Of a stretch of DNA of 64,000 nucleotides, positions 10,914 through 19,636 are shown piece by piece. This DNA comes from Rickettsia rhipicephali str. 3-7-female6-CWPP (lineage in GTDB: Bacteria > Pseudomonadota > Alphaproteobacteria > Rickettsiales > Rickettsiaceae). Made by a program: the position numbers and the translations under genes. The notes under the pieces are model-generated. The model made no database searches, was not told where the DNA came from, and saw nothing but the letters and a program-made list of their open reading frames with translations. The stretch covers positions 1,116,001-1,180,000 of the forward strand of contig NC_017042.1 of the NCBI RefSeq assembly GCF_000284075.1, read 5' to 3'. The stretch's first letter is position 1; the number at the start of each line of letters is the position of its first letter.

Positions 10914-11213
10914 TTACGGTTGCCATCTATTATATTTAAGATTTGATGTTTTAGGCAGCTTTTTAACTATTTTATTATTCTTTTGCCATGGCAAAAGCTG
11001 AATATTTTTTGGTATCTCATTTACTAAATGATGTAACCAAGCGTGCCAACTTGGCGGAATTTTTGTAGGTTCATTTACATTTTTATAAATAACAAACCTC
11101 CTTGGACGCCCTAAATAATCAATATTACGGCTTTCATAATATTGATTCAAAAACTCATCTTCTCCTACTTTTTTGTGAAAAAAAGTAATAAACAACTTAT
11201 CTATCCACGACAT
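10914..11213 (-). CDS. NDUFA12/B17.2-type NADH:ubiquinone oxidoreductase subunit
   Basis: A 99-residue homologue of a supernumerary complex I subunit shared by mitochondria and Alphaproteobacteria. Signature stretch: [20 protein letters not shown] then [15 protein letters not shown], which matches the NDUFA12 core. It would sit on the peripheral arm of complex I in the inner membrane. Its ATG lies inside the 3' end of rnhA (13-base overlap), so it is translated from the same message as rnhA and sspB, away from the nuoJKLM cluster at 51,587-56,118. Confidence 0.88.
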   Translation of the reverse strand: MSWIDKLFITFFHKKVGEDEFLNQYYESRNIDYLGRPRRFVIYKNVNEPTKIPPSWHAWLHHLVNEIPKNIQLLPWQKNNKIVKKLPKTSNLKYNRWQP

Positions 11214-11668
11214 TTTAAAATTTCTATAGCAGTTTCTCTTCCTTGCACTGCAAGTTTATCGGCAGCAATATTACCGCTATTATTTGCATGACCTTTTACC
11301 CATTTCCAAATAATAGTATGTTTACTCAATTCTGCGTATAATTTTTGCCATAAATCGGCATTTTTAACGGGTTCATTGTTGCTTTTACACCAATTATTTT
11401 TTATCCAATTATGAATCCAAGCGGTAATTCCTTGTTGCAAATATTTACTATCGGTATAAATCTCAATATTACAAGATTTTTTTAAAATCCTCAAGGCTTC
11501 AAGTGCTGCCGTAATTTCCATACGATTATTAGTCGTATCTAACTCATACCCAAATACTTCTTTGCTAGTATCATTAAATTGAAGCAAAGCTCCCCACCCT
11601 CCGGGACCTGGATTCCCCGCACATGCACCATCAGTATATATCACTACTTTTGAATCCATAATATGCAT
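11201..11668 (-). CDS. rnhA: Ribonuclease HI
   Basis: Degrades RNA in RNA-DNA hybrids. 155 residues, the usual size. All four carboxylates are visible: [19 protein letters not shown] (Asp), [14 protein letters not shown] (Glu), [12 protein letters not shown] (Asp) and GNIAADKLA (Asp), plus the GHANN loop with the catalytic His. I read the start as MHIMDSKVV; the second Met (three residues in) is an equal candidate and avoids overlap with sspB, whose stop overlaps the first ATG by one base. Confidence 0.96.
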   Translation of the reverse strand: MHIMDSKVVIYTDGACAGNPGPGGWGALLQFNDTSKEVFGYELDTTNNRMEITAALEALRILKKSCNIEIYTDSKYLQQGITAWIHNWIKNNWCKSNNEPVKNADLWQKLYAELSKHTIIWKWVKGHANNSGNIAADKLAVQGRETAIEILKCRG

Positions 11669-12141
11669 TAACTAGGTTTAGAAGAATTACGAAACTTATC
11701 TAACATTATAACATTTGGACTTGAAGATGATGAAGTCTGATAACTTTTATTATTACTTATTTCCTCTTCATGTTGAGGATTTTCGTGTATATTTAACGAA
11801 TGATTAAAAGTTAGACTGTAATTATTATTGGAATCAACAAAGCTAATAAGTGCATCAAAAGGTACGTAAATTATTTCTTTAACACCGTCAAAACTTACCG
11901 TTAAAGAAAAGCCCGTATCATTTACTATTAAATTTTCAAACTGATATTGCAGTACTATTGTTATCTGTTTCGGATATGCCTGTTTAACTTTTGAAGGTAA
12001 AATTACCGCAGGGTTATCGGTTCTGTACGATATATATATTAACTGATCCCAATATAAATTTTCATGCTGAATTTTTGTTAGAATTTTTTTCACAAATTCT
12101 AGCATATATTCATGCACAAATTTTTTATATTCAATATTCAT
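11668..12141 (-). CDS. sspB: SspB-like ClpXP adaptor
   Basis: SspB delivers ssrA-tagged proteins to ClpXP. The 157-residue protein fits the alphaproteobacterial form: substrate-binding core about residues 1-110 ([40 protein letters not shown]) and a low-complexity tail ending in a short conserved segment ([15 protein letters not shown]), which in this family is the ClpX-docking peptide. It is encoded only 200 bases from the tmRNA gene, so the tag source and tag adaptor sit side by side. First gene of a run to mlaD. Confidence 0.88.
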   Translation of the reverse strand: MNIEYKKFVHEYMLEFVKKILTKIQHENLYWDQLIYISYRTDNPAVILPSKVKQAYPKQITIVLQYQFENLIVNDTGFSLTVSFDGVKEIIYVPFDALISFVDSNNNYSLTFNHSLNIHENPQHEEEISNNKSYQTSSSSSPNVIMLDKFRNSSKPS

Positions 12142-12192
12142 ACGAGAAAAATAAATAAAAATAGGTCGACGAAGTTTAATTTGAACAGTTTA

Positions 12193-12292
12193 CGTCATTG
12201 CGAGGAAAAACTGTAAGTTTTGACGAAACAATCTTAGGAGTCCTACTTTATGAGATTGCCACATTCTCTACGTACGTTCGCGCGCAATGACA
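12193..12292. repeat. About 100-bp dispersed repeat (CGTCATTGCGAGG ... CGCAATGACAG)
   Basis: Imperfect palindrome starting CGTCATTGCGAGGA and ending GCGCAATGACAG, with GCAATCTT/GAGATTGCC inside arms. Three more copies are at 14987, 39469 and 53094. This copy separates sspB from the tmRNA. Confidence 0.85.
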
Positions 12293-12344
12293 GGATCAAC
12301 CGTTTTTAGGCAATGCCAATTTTTCAAATTAAAAAAGTATAAGC

Positions 12345-12808
12345 GAGGGTTTTTCTGTTGCCCGGCACACCCTCCAGCCGCGTAGGGTTAAGCTGCTAAA
12401 GCTAAACGACCTACAGAACGATTATTATCGTTTGCGTTTCTTTGTTTTGACCCATATGGCAAAAGCCATCGGCGGAATCATCCCGAGTAAAAGCAATCTT
12501 TTTATTAGGCACGTCGATCCTATTTCGCCCCCCAAAAATACTCGATGAACTTCGTATTGTCTACTCTTTAAGAGTTATTATATATTTATTTTCTAAATGA
12601 CGTAGCTAATAAAGAGGCATTTGAAGGCGACACGGAACGCAGAACCGCAGCGTACACGCAAGTAACGTGAGGATTCGAGTACCGGATCGACGTACAAATT
12701 ACCTTTAGGAGCAAGTTATTTAGAAAGTTTTGGTGGAGGCGTCGGGTACTGCCCCCGAGTCCGCAACCTCTATTCTAAATTACGTTTATTACTATAGCTA
12801 TAATTAGC
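12345..12808 (-). ncRNA. ssrA: Permuted two-piece tmRNA (alpha-tmRNA)
   Basis: Rescues stalled ribosomes and tags the peptides for proteolysis. On the minus strand the acceptor piece comes first and ends GCCTCCACCA (CCA at 12731-12733); after an intervening segment of about 200 bases, the coding piece starts GGGGGGCGAAATAGGATCGACG near 12533. The tag frame at 12435-12388 encodes ANDNNRSVGRLALAA plus TAA, the tag type known from Rickettsia. GGGGGCG of the coding piece pairs with CGCCTCC of the acceptor piece, as expected for two processed RNAs held by base pairing. The outer ends are approximate. Confidence 0.95.
12534..12730 (-). other. Intervening segment of the tmRNA precursor with a palindromic-type insert
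   Basis: The spacer removed when the permuted tmRNA is processed. Its middle (about 12600-12700) reads, on the minus strand, CTCACGTTACTTGCGTGTAC then GCTGCGGTTCTGCG, which resembles the repeat at 40222-40330 (CTCACGTATTAAGTATACGC then TCCGCTCC). I therefore read it as a copy of that dispersed element placed in the RNA part that is discarded. Confidence 0.5.
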
Positions 12809-12815
12809 ACCAAAT

Positions 12816-12844
12816 ATTATGCCTTAATTTGATTAAAATGTAAA
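12816..12844 (-). promoter_or_regulatory. Putative tmRNA promoter
   Basis: On the minus strand TTTACA (12844-12839), 17 bases, then CATAAT (12821-12816), a good sigma-70 match, about 8 bases before the expected 5' end of the acceptor piece. Confidence 0.6.
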
Positions 12845-12922
12845 GGTCAAATAAGAATTCTAGATTTATATTAAAAATGGACTTATAATAAATGTTTAGA
12901 ATTCTAAATTAAAAACTTAATT

Positions 12923-13735
12923 ATGCTACCAAATCTTGGAATTATCGCCGGCAGAGGTTCATTACCTTACTTAATAGCAGGTAATTATACAAAGCAAGGC
13001 GGTAATTGCTATATAGCGGCAATTAAAGACGAAACTGATATAGATCAAATTAAAGATTTTGAATATAAGATTTTAAAAATCGGTATGGTCGGGGAAGCTA
13101 TAAAATATTTTAAGGAGCATGAGGTAAAAAATATTATTTTTATCGGTGGAGTTAATAGACCGAATTTTAAAAATTTAGCCGTAGATACAATAGGCGGTTT
13201 ATTGCTTTTCAAAATAGTTGGGCAAAAAATTCGAGGAGATGATAGTTTGCTAAAAACAGTAGCGGATTTTTTTGAAAGTTACGGTTTCAAGGTAATTTCA
13301 AGTAATGAAATATATAAAAATCAACAAGGTAACTCCAATATTATAACCGATACTAACCCTATAAGTTCAAATAAAAATGATATTGAGCTTGGAATAAAAT
13401 TATTGAATCATCTAAGTTCATTCGACATCGCACAATCGGTTATAGTTGAAAGTGGCTACATACTTGGTATAGAGGCTGCCGAAGGAACGGATAATTTAAT
13501 AACGAGATGTGCAGCTTTACGTAAAAATCCTCATGGAGGAGTATTAGTAAAAATAGCGAAATTAGGTCAAGATAATAGACTAGATATGCCGACGATCGGT
13601 CCTAATACTATAAAGAATCTTGCTAAATATAATTACAAAGGGGTAGCGATTCAAAAAAATAACGTAATTATAGTCGAAGAAGAATTAACTATAAAACTCG
13701 CTAATGAACATAAAATTTTTATAACAAAATGTTAG
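12923..13735 (+). CDS. lpxI: UDP-2,3-diacylglucosamine pyrophosphatase LpxI
   Basis: Hydrolyses UDP-2,3-diacylglucosamine to lipid X in lipid A synthesis; the alphaproteobacterial replacement for LpxH. 270 residues, typical. N-terminus LGIIAGRGSLPYLIAGNYTK and later QSVIVESGYILGIEAAEGTD, NPHGGVLVKIAK and DMPTIGPNTIKN are conserved LpxI (DUF1009) blocks. It overlaps coaE by 7 bases and heads an lpxI-coaE-dnaQ run. Lipid A genes here are lpxK and lpxI. Confidence 0.93.
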   Translation: MLPNLGIIAGRGSLPYLIAGNYTKQGGNCYIAAIKDETDIDQIKDFEYKILKIGMVGEAIKYFKEHEVKNIIFIGGVNRPNFKNLAVDTIGGLLLFKIVGQKIRGDDSLLKTVADFFESYGFKVISSNEIYKNQQGNSNIITDTNPISSNKNDIELGIKLLNHLSSFDIAQSVIVESGYILGIEAAEGTDNLITRCAALRKNPHGGVLVKIAKLGQDNRLDMPTIGPNTIKNLAKYNYKGVAIQKNNVIIVEEELTIKLANEHKIFITKC

Positions 13736-14304
13736 CAATAGGTATTACCGGTAGCTATGCAGCGGGCAAAACTTTTATGTTGGATTATTTAGCAGAAAAA
13801 GGATATAAAACTTTTTGTGCCGATAGATGCATAAAAGAATTATATCAAGATGTAGTTTTGCAAACTCAGATTTTAAAATTACTACCTGAAATTGAGTCTT
13901 TCAATATTGGAAAAATGAGTAATTTAATTTATAATAACGACCTAGCTAGAAAAAAACTACAAAATTTTATTTACCCCTTACTAATAGATAAACTCATTTT
14001 ATTTAAAAAAGAAAATGCTAATTCCAAATTTGGCTTTGCCGAAATACCGCTGCTTTATGAAGCTAAATTTGATAAATATTTTGATTTTGTCGTAACAATA
14101 TACTGCTCTGAAGAAATAAGAATGCAAAGAGCAATAACAAGATCTTCGTTTGATATAGAAATTTATAATAAAATCAAAGAAATTCAACTATCACAAGAGA
14201 GCAAAATAGCAAAAGCAGATTTTGCTATAAATAGCGGTGTTGATATGTTAGACTTGGAGAAACAAATAGCGAAGCTAATAAAGGATTTGGAATGTCGAGT
14301 TTAA
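13729..14304 (+). CDS. coaE: Dephospho-CoA kinase
   Basis: Last step of coenzyme A synthesis. 191 residues, P-loop [17 protein letters not shown] at the N-terminus, [12 protein letters not shown] with the substrate-binding Asp, [19 protein letters not shown], and the lid Arg region RMQRAITR. The ATG lies within the last codons of lpxI and the stop lies within dnaQ, so the three are likely co-translated. Confidence 0.94.
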   Translation: MLAIGITGSYAAGKTFMLDYLAEKGYKTFCADRCIKELYQDVVLQTQILKLLPEIESFNIGKMSNLIYNNDLARKKLQNFIYPLLIDKLILFKKENANSKFGFAEIPLLYEAKFDKYFDFVVTIYCSEEIRMQRAITRSSFDIEIYNKIKEIQLSQESKIAKADFAINSGVDMLDLEKQIAKLIKDLECRV

Positions 14305-14981
14305 GAGAAATAATTTTAGATACCGAAACTACGGGACTTGACCCACGACAAGGTCATCGCATCGTTGAGATCGGTGCTATTGAGATGGTAAATAAGGTAT
14401 TAACAGGCAGGAATTTTCATTTTTATATTAATCCTGAGCGAGATATGCCTTTTGAGGCTTATAGAATTCATGGCATATCCGGCGAATTTTTAAAAGACAA
14501 GCCTCTATTTCATACAATAGCCGATGATTTTTTAGAGTTTATTTCAGATAGCAAACTGATTATTCATAATGCTCCTTTCGATATTAAATTTCTAAATCAT
14601 GAATTATCATTATTAAAAAGAACCGAAATTAAACTCTTGGAACTAGCAAATACTATTGATACTTTAGTAATGGCTAGAAGCCTGTTTCCAGGCTCAAAAT
14701 ATAATCTTGATGCATTATGTAAAAGATTTAAAGTTGATAATTCAGGTAGGCAGCTTCACGGAGCTTTGAAAGATGCAGCATTACTTGCAGAAATATATGT
14801 AGAGTTAATGGGCGGTAGACAATCCGCTTTTAAAATGGTTGATAAATCTGCCGGAATAAATAATTTAGCAACTAATCAAGTAAATAACCAAACAGAGCAA
14901 GCTACTATTGTTATTAAACCTACAAAAGAAGAGCTGCAAAAACATAAAGAGTTTCTCAGTAGGATTTTAAAAACTGCTTAG
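14292..14981 (+). CDS. dnaQ: DNA polymerase III epsilon subunit (proofreading exonuclease)
   Basis: 3'-5' proofreading exonuclease of the replicase. 229 residues with all DEDDh motifs: Exo[12 protein letters not shown], Exo[17 protein letters not shown], Exo[20 protein letters not shown]. The C-terminal tail (about 185-229) would bind the alpha subunit. Overlaps coaE by 13 bases. Next downstream is a dispersed repeat only 6 bases after the stop. Confidence 0.96.
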   Translation: MSSLREIILDTETTGLDPRQGHRIVEIGAIEMVNKVLTGRNFHFYINPERDMPFEAYRIHGISGEFLKDKPLFHTIADDFLEFISDSKLIIHNAPFDIKFLNHELSLLKRTEIKLLELANTIDTLVMARSLFPGSKYNLDALCKRFKVDNSGRQLHGALKDAALLAEIYVELMGGRQSAFKMVDKSAGINNLATNQVNNQTEQATIVIKPTKEELQKHKEFLSRILKTA

Positions 14982-14986
14982 TAAAA

Positions 14987-15091
14987 CGTCATTGCGAGGA
15001 GAGGCAAAGCCTCGACGTGGCAATCTCAGGCATTTTATATTATTTCATGCGATTGCCACGCTCCTTTTAGTCGCTCGCGCTCACAATGACG
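14987..15091. repeat. About 100-bp dispersed repeat, second copy
   Basis: Starts CGTCATTGCGAGGAGAGG, contains GGCAATCTC and GCGATTGCCACG arms, ends GCTCACAATGACG. Its last bases contain an ATG in frame with surf1 (15086). Confidence 0.85.
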
Positions 15092-15118
15092 ATTATCAAC
15101 AATCCCCTTAAATTATCT

Positions 15119-15841
15119 ATGAAAACAAATTTTCTTGTATTTATAACCTTTACAATACTTATCTCTTTAGGCTTTTGGCAGCTTAGTCGTTTAAAAGAAA
15201 AGAAATTATTTTTAGCTTCAATGCAAGCTAACCTAACCTCACCTGCAATTAATTTAGCAGAAATTCAAGACGCTTTACCTTATCACAAAGTAAAAATTGC
15301 CGGTCAATTTTTGCCTAATAAAGACATATATTTATACGGTAGAAGGTCAATGTCGAGTGAAAAAGACGGATATTATTTAGTTACTCCTTTTAAAACCATA
15401 GAAGATAAAGTTATTTTAGTAGCACGAGGTTGGTTCAGTCATCGCAATAAAAATATTATCACGCAGGCTACAAACGACCGGCAGCACGAGATTATCGGTG
15501 TTACCATGCCATCAGAAAAAACTCGTATCTACTTACCTGCTAACGATATAAAAAATAATGTGTGGCTAACACTAAATTTAAAAGAAACATCCAAAGTGTT
15601 AGGCTTAGATCTTGAGAATTTTTATATTATTGCGGCAGGAAAAGATATTAGCAATCTAGATATTTTATTACCTCTTGCAATAAATCATTTAGCAGCAATC
15701 AGAAATGACCATTTAGAATACGCCCTAACTTGGTTTGGACTTGCTATTTCTTTAATCGTAATATATGCAATTTATCGGCGTCGTTATATGGCTGTGGATG
15801 TCATCCCGCGAGCTTGTAGCGAGATCCAGAAAAATAATTAA
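15119..15841 (+). CDS. SURF1-family cytochrome oxidase assembly protein
   Basis: Helps assemble heme a into cytochrome c oxidase at the inner membrane. Two membrane spans flank a periplasmic domain: FLVFITFTILISLGFWQLSR at the start and TWFGLAISLIVIYAIYRRR near the end. FWQLSRLKEKK, LYGRRSM and the NNVWLTLNLKE region fit the family. I choose the ATG at 15119; an in-frame ATG at 15086 lies inside a repeat and would add 11 residues of repeat-encoded peptide. The C-terminal 15 residues or so (AVDVIPRACSEIQKNN) are also encoded by a repeat (from 15800), so the native stop was replaced by repeat sequence. Confidence 0.9.
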   Translation: MKTNFLVFITFTILISLGFWQLSRLKEKKLFLASMQANLTSPAINLAEIQDALPYHKVKIAGQFLPNKDIYLYGRRSMSSEKDGYYLVTPFKTIEDKVILVARGWFSHRNKNIITQATNDRQHEIIGVTMPSEKTRIYLPANDIKNNVWLTLNLKETSKVLGLDLENFYIIAAGKDISNLDILLPLAINHLAAIRNDHLEYALTWFGLAISLIVIYAIYRRRYMAVDVIPRACSEIQKNN

Positions 15842-15886
15842 AAAGACTGGACCACGTGGTCAAGCCACGGGGTGACAGTAGAAAAT
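15800..15886. repeat. GTCATCCCGCG...GGGGTGAC repeat overlapping the surf1 stop
   Basis: Begins GTCATCCCGCGAGCTTGTAG and ends CAAGCCACGGGGTGAC with a 30-base AT-rich middle. It supplies the last codons of surf1. Confidence 0.8.
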
Positions 15887-15896
15887 CGATACATAA

Positions 15897-18368
15897 ATGA
15901 GTGATTTACAAAGAGAAGCATCCGATCCTAATTACTCCGTTTGGGTATCGGCATCTGCCGGTACCGGTAAAACCAAAATCCTAACTGATCGATTTTTACG
16001 TCTGTTAATAACGGGCGTAGAGCCTTCCAATATTTTATGCCTTACTTTTACTAATGCTGCAGCTATAGAGATGCAAGTAAGGATTAATAGCAGACTTAAA
16101 TATCTTTCTCTTTGCAACGCCGAGAAACTAGAAGAAGCACTTTTCTTAATGAGCGGCAATAAGCCATCACCGCAAGAAACAGAAAACGCAAAAACTTTAT
16201 ATGATAAAATACTAAATAGCAATAAGCTTTTAAATATCTATACAATTCATGCTTTTTGTCAAAAAATCCTTAAAACTGTTCCCTTAGAAGCCGGCATAAC
16301 ACCGGAATTTAAAATCCTTGAAGAAACTAAATTACAAGATATCTTCCTAAATATCAGAAACGAAATTTACTTAAGCGATGAACATAATGACTTAATTAAA
16401 ATTTTACTTAACCGATTTCATGAAATAACTCTGCAAGATATTTTTACCGAGATAATCGAGCAGAAAATTAAATTCAGAAAGTTATTTATAAATAAGCAAA
16501 TTCCCAAAGAAATATCTAATAAAAGATTAGCGTTAAGGGAATTAAATAATATTTACGATAAGGTAAAAAACTTATTTGCCGAGTATGATTTGGAGATAGC
16601 ACCGAAAGAAATTTTTTTTACCAAAGACGGAAAAAAACGACAAAGCCTTTTATCGAAAGAATTAATAAGGAAATATCCTAAATTATTACTCGAGCTAGAA
16701 AAAATTACCTCTGAAATTTACCGATTAGATGAGCTGCGTCGCATAGAAGAGCTAGAATATCATACAAACTTACTTACTAAACTTGCGCATATTATTTTAA
16801 AAAAATACGATTCATATAAGGAAGAAAATAATTTACTCGATTACGACGATTTAATTTACTACACCGAGAAATTACTAAATAATAAAACTACTCATGAGTG
16901 GTTGCTGCATAAGCTTGAAAGCGAGATAAATCATATTCTTGTCGATGAAGCACAAGACACAAGCCCCCCGCAGTGGAATATTATTACTACTTTAATAACA
17001 GAGTTTAATGCTGTAGAGAGGCCAAATAATAGTGTTTTCATAGTCGGCGATGATAAACAATCGATCTTCAGTTTTCAAGGGGCTGATCTTCATAATTTCA
17101 ACTTAGTAAATGAGCGACTAAAAGCAAATCTTACAAATGCTAATAAGAAATTCAAAAATATCACCCTTAAATATTCTTATAGATCATGTGCAGAGATTGT
17201 ACAATTTACTTATAATGTTTTAAAAAATATAAAATCCAATTACCCGAGTTTATTCCTTGCGAATAATCCTTTAATATCCTCATTTTGTACATATCAAGGC
17301 TCTGTAACGGTTTGGCCATTAGTGACGAGTAAAAAACAAGAAGAGCTTTTTTGGGCACTACCTGAAGATTATGAAAATTCTAAATCTGCTGCCGATTTAC
17401 TCATAGAAAAAATCGTAAATTTTATCAAAGAACAAATAGAAAGCGAAGCAATTTTACCGTCTACTACAAACAAAATATCTGAAAAAGATTTCATGATATT
17501 AGTAAGAAAGAGAGATGAATTTAGTAATAATCTGATCAAAGAACTTAGCAAAGCTAAGCTTAAAGTTGAGGTAAGCGACAGAATGAACCTTAAGGAAAAT
17601 CTAACTATAATGGATTTAATTTCATTAGCTAAATTTGTTTTACTACCTGATGATGATTTAAATCTTGCCGGTTTACTAAAATCACCGATTATTGGAATAA
17701 GCGAGCAGCAATTATACGAACTTCTTGTAAATAAAAGTGAGAATAGCTTATGGGATATACTCTCTTCACATGAGGAGATATATAATAAGTTAGATTCTCT
17801 AATTGAAATTTATAAAATATCGATTGTTGAGAACTTCTTTGATTTAGTGGTGCATAATCTAAATTTACGAGAGATTTACGATGATAATAGTGATGACTTT
17901 ATGATAAATGAGCTATTAACATTAAGCAAAAACTATGCAAATGATATAGATAATTCACTGCAAGGATTCGTTGCTTGGTTTGAGAATAACGATATCTATA
18001 TTAAACGTGATATGGAGCATTCAGACAAAATAAGAGTAATGACCGTCCACGGCTCTAAAGGGCTTGAAACTCCTATTGTTATATTATGCGATTCTACTAC
18101 TTTACCGATAAACAGCAATAAATTTATTTGGGATGATAAAGGAGAAATGTTTTTCTCTGCTAATGCTGCCGATACTCCTGAGTTTTTGCAAGAGCTGAAA
18201 GAAGCTGAAAAATTAAAAGATTTGCAAGAATATATAAGACTACTCTACGTTGCAATGACAAGAGCTAAAGACAAGCTGATTATATGCGGTTTTAGTAATA
18301 AATCTACCACTCCTGAAAATTGCTGGTATGAAATAGCCAGACAAACTTGCGATAAATTTCTCAATTAG
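15897..18368 (+). CDS. addA: AddA/RecB-type UvrD-family DNA helicase, without nuclease domain
   Basis: Superfamily 1A helicase for double-strand-break processing. Motifs in order: Walker A SASAGTGKTKILTDR (about residues 18-32), LTFTNAAAIEM (Ia), AFCQKILK, Walker B LVDEAQDTSPPQW, DDKQSIFSFQGAD (III), YSYRSCAEIV (IV), MTVHGSKGLETPIVIL (V), LYVAMTRAKDKLIICG (VI). At 823 residues it ends about 35 residues after motif VI, while alphaproteobacterial AddA has a further 250-300 residues with a RecB-like nuclease. No nuclease motif is visible, and the downstream DNA does not encode one in another frame that I can read. AddB is not in the window. Confidence 0.85.
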   Translation: MSDLQREASDPNYSVWVSASAGTGKTKILTDRFLRLLITGVEPSNILCLTFTNAAAIEMQVRINSRLKYLSLCNAEKLEEALFLMSGNKPSPQETENAKTLYDKILNSNKLLNIYTIHAFCQKILKTVPLEAGITPEFKILEETKLQDIFLNIRNEIYLSDEHNDLIKILLNRFHEITLQDIFTEIIEQKIKFRKLFINKQIPKEISNKRLALRELNNIYDKVKNLFAEYDLEIAPKEIFFTKDGKKRQSLLSKELIRKYPKLLLELEKITSEIYRLDELRRIEELEYHTNLLTKLAHIILKKYDSYKEENNLLDYDDLIYYTEKLLNNKTTHEWLLHKLESEINHILVDEAQDTSPPQWNIITTLITEFNAVERPNNSVFIVGDDKQSIFSFQGADLHNFNLVNERLKANLTNANKKFKNITLKYSYRSCAEIVQFTYNVLKNIKSNYPSLFLANNPLISSFCTYQGSVTVWPLVTSKKQEELFWALPEDYENSKSAADLLIEKIVNFIKEQIESEAILPSTTNKISEKDFMILVRKRDEFSNNLIKELSKAKLKVEVSDRMNLKENLTIMDLISLAKFVLLPDDDLNLAGLLKSPIIGISEQQLYELLVNKSENSLWDILSSHEEIYNKLDSLIEIYKISIVENFFDLVVHNLNLREIYDDNSDDFMINELLTLSKNYANDIDNSLQGFVAWFENNDIYIKRDMEHSDKIRVMTVHGSKGLETPIVILCDSTTLPINSNKFIWDDKGEMFFSANAADTPEFLQELKEAEKLKDLQEYIRLLYVAMTRAKDKLIICGFSNKSTTPENCWYEIARQTCDKFLN

Positions 18369-18435
18369 TAGCGGCTATATTAAATATAATATACTATTAT
18401 ACTATTAAGACGCACATATATTTAAATAGCGTCTT

Positions 18436-18546
18436 ATGTTAAAAATTTTAGAAAGTTTCTTTGAAAATAAAGCAAGAATTAAAATAGAAAGGTTTAAACA
18501 ATTACCATCCCTGCATTATGCTTATGAAAAAGGTAATAAGGAATAA
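18436..18546 (+). CDS. Short hypothetical ORF (36 residues)
   Basis: ATG at 18436 reads MLKILESFFENKARIKIERF then KQLPSLHYAYEKGNKE and stops. Amphipathic and basic; no family recognised. It overlaps the minus-strand fragment at 18494, so at most one of the two is real. Confidence 0.2.
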   Translation: MLKILESFFENKARIKIERFKQLPSLHYAYEKGNKE

Positions 18547-18670
18547 TACTTAAATTTTTTTCTTTTAAGGCTTGTTTATACTTTGTTATTTTAGAAATAA
18601 CAACTAAAACAAGAAAAATAAAAATACTTATTAACAGAGGATATAAGATATTTAACTGATCAAACATCAT
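18494..18670 (-). pseudogene. Truncated membrane-anchored hypothetical, paralogue of the 8828 gene
   Basis: Reads MMFDQLNILYPLLISIFIFL (membrane span) then ITKYKQALKEKNLSIIPYYL and stops at about 58 codons. The order membrane span, Tyr-Lys-Gln, Lys-x-Leu-x-Ile-Ile-Pro matches the start of the 8828-9515 protein (SILVAGLTTTV, YYKQQIINKDLKIIPAYF). The remaining 170 residues of that protein are absent here, so this is likely a truncated copy. ATG and GTG starts (18670-18679) are both possible. Confidence 0.45.
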
Positions 18671-18858
18671 TAATTCCACAGAATTTAGTTAGATACTACA
18701 TAATAGTAGTAACATTTATTTAAATTTCAACTTAAATATTTTTTATTTCAATTTAACTCCTATATCTTAAATTTAAATCATTTATATTTAGATTGTCATA
18801 AGAAAATTAATAAGATTTTTATTGAAACCGCTACTTCTAAAATAGATAGCATAATAAT

Positions 18859-19429
18859 TTATGCATTATGATAATAATCATGCCCTAATAAATCAGATTT
18901 AAGCATACCACAATTATATTCATATGAATCTAAATAAGCTTGTAATTCATGAACATTTTGTTCTATTTTTTCATAATTATATTTACATGAGTTTTGGAAT
19001 TTTTCAACTAATTTACCTTTATTAACAACTTTTTTATAAGCATCTTCTTTAAAACACCCATCTTTTTGTTCTTCACTACGAAAGTAATCCTTAAATTCAC
19101 TATGTTTTTTTCGGTAAATTAGAGATAAATTCTGCAAATTTTTCTAATTGAATATTGGTAATTAGAGTAAATACCAAACCTATATTTTCGTTATATTGGT
19201 TAACTCTTGAAATTTCATGCTCTATTGTATCTTTTTGTTCAATTTCAATAACATTATTAGATAAAATAACTAAATCTTTTTTATTAACCTCTTGCTTTTC
19301 AGATTCCTTTAGTTTTATATTCAGTATTTCCTCTTCTAATGCCTCTTTACTAAATAATTTTTTAAATGCAGCAAGCCACAGACCAACAGCTGTACTTTCT
19401 AACTTTTTAAAATATTCTTTTAACTTCAT
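18859..19429 (-). pseudogene. Hypothetical soluble protein, one frameshift
   Basis: ATG 19429 opens MKLKEYFKKLESTAVGLWLA, a Lys/Glu-rich helical protein, and stops at 19100 in NLPKKT. An overlapping frame, from 19137 to 18859, carries on (SLIYRKKHSEFKDYFRSEEQ, then YNYEKIEQNVHELQAYL). The switch falls near an A7 run around 19112. A single indel would give one protein of about 185 residues. Family not recognised. It precedes fabD divergently. Confidence 0.45.
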
Positions 19430-19636
19430 AACTAATTTCCTTGTTTATATTTTCTTAGTTTAATTTATAGTTAGTTGGAAGTAATCAAATTAATAGAGCT
19501 AAGAAAAATTAATACTTTTGTAAAAATTATATATAACGTAACAATTGAAAAACAGTTTTAAAATGCTTAAAATAATTTGACTATTTTAGAAAATTTTAAT
19601 AAAATCTATTAATAAACTCAATCGATAATACAAAAT

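Noticed and set aside
15086-15118. Upstream ATG of surf1 as true start
   Set aside because: It lies in the last bases of a dispersed repeat and adds residues unlike the family; the ATG at 15119 is followed directly by the membrane helix.
15932-16222. Minus-strand 96-residue frame inside addA
   Set aside because: Antisense shadow: the plus frame has all helicase motifs, and this frame has no recognisable content.
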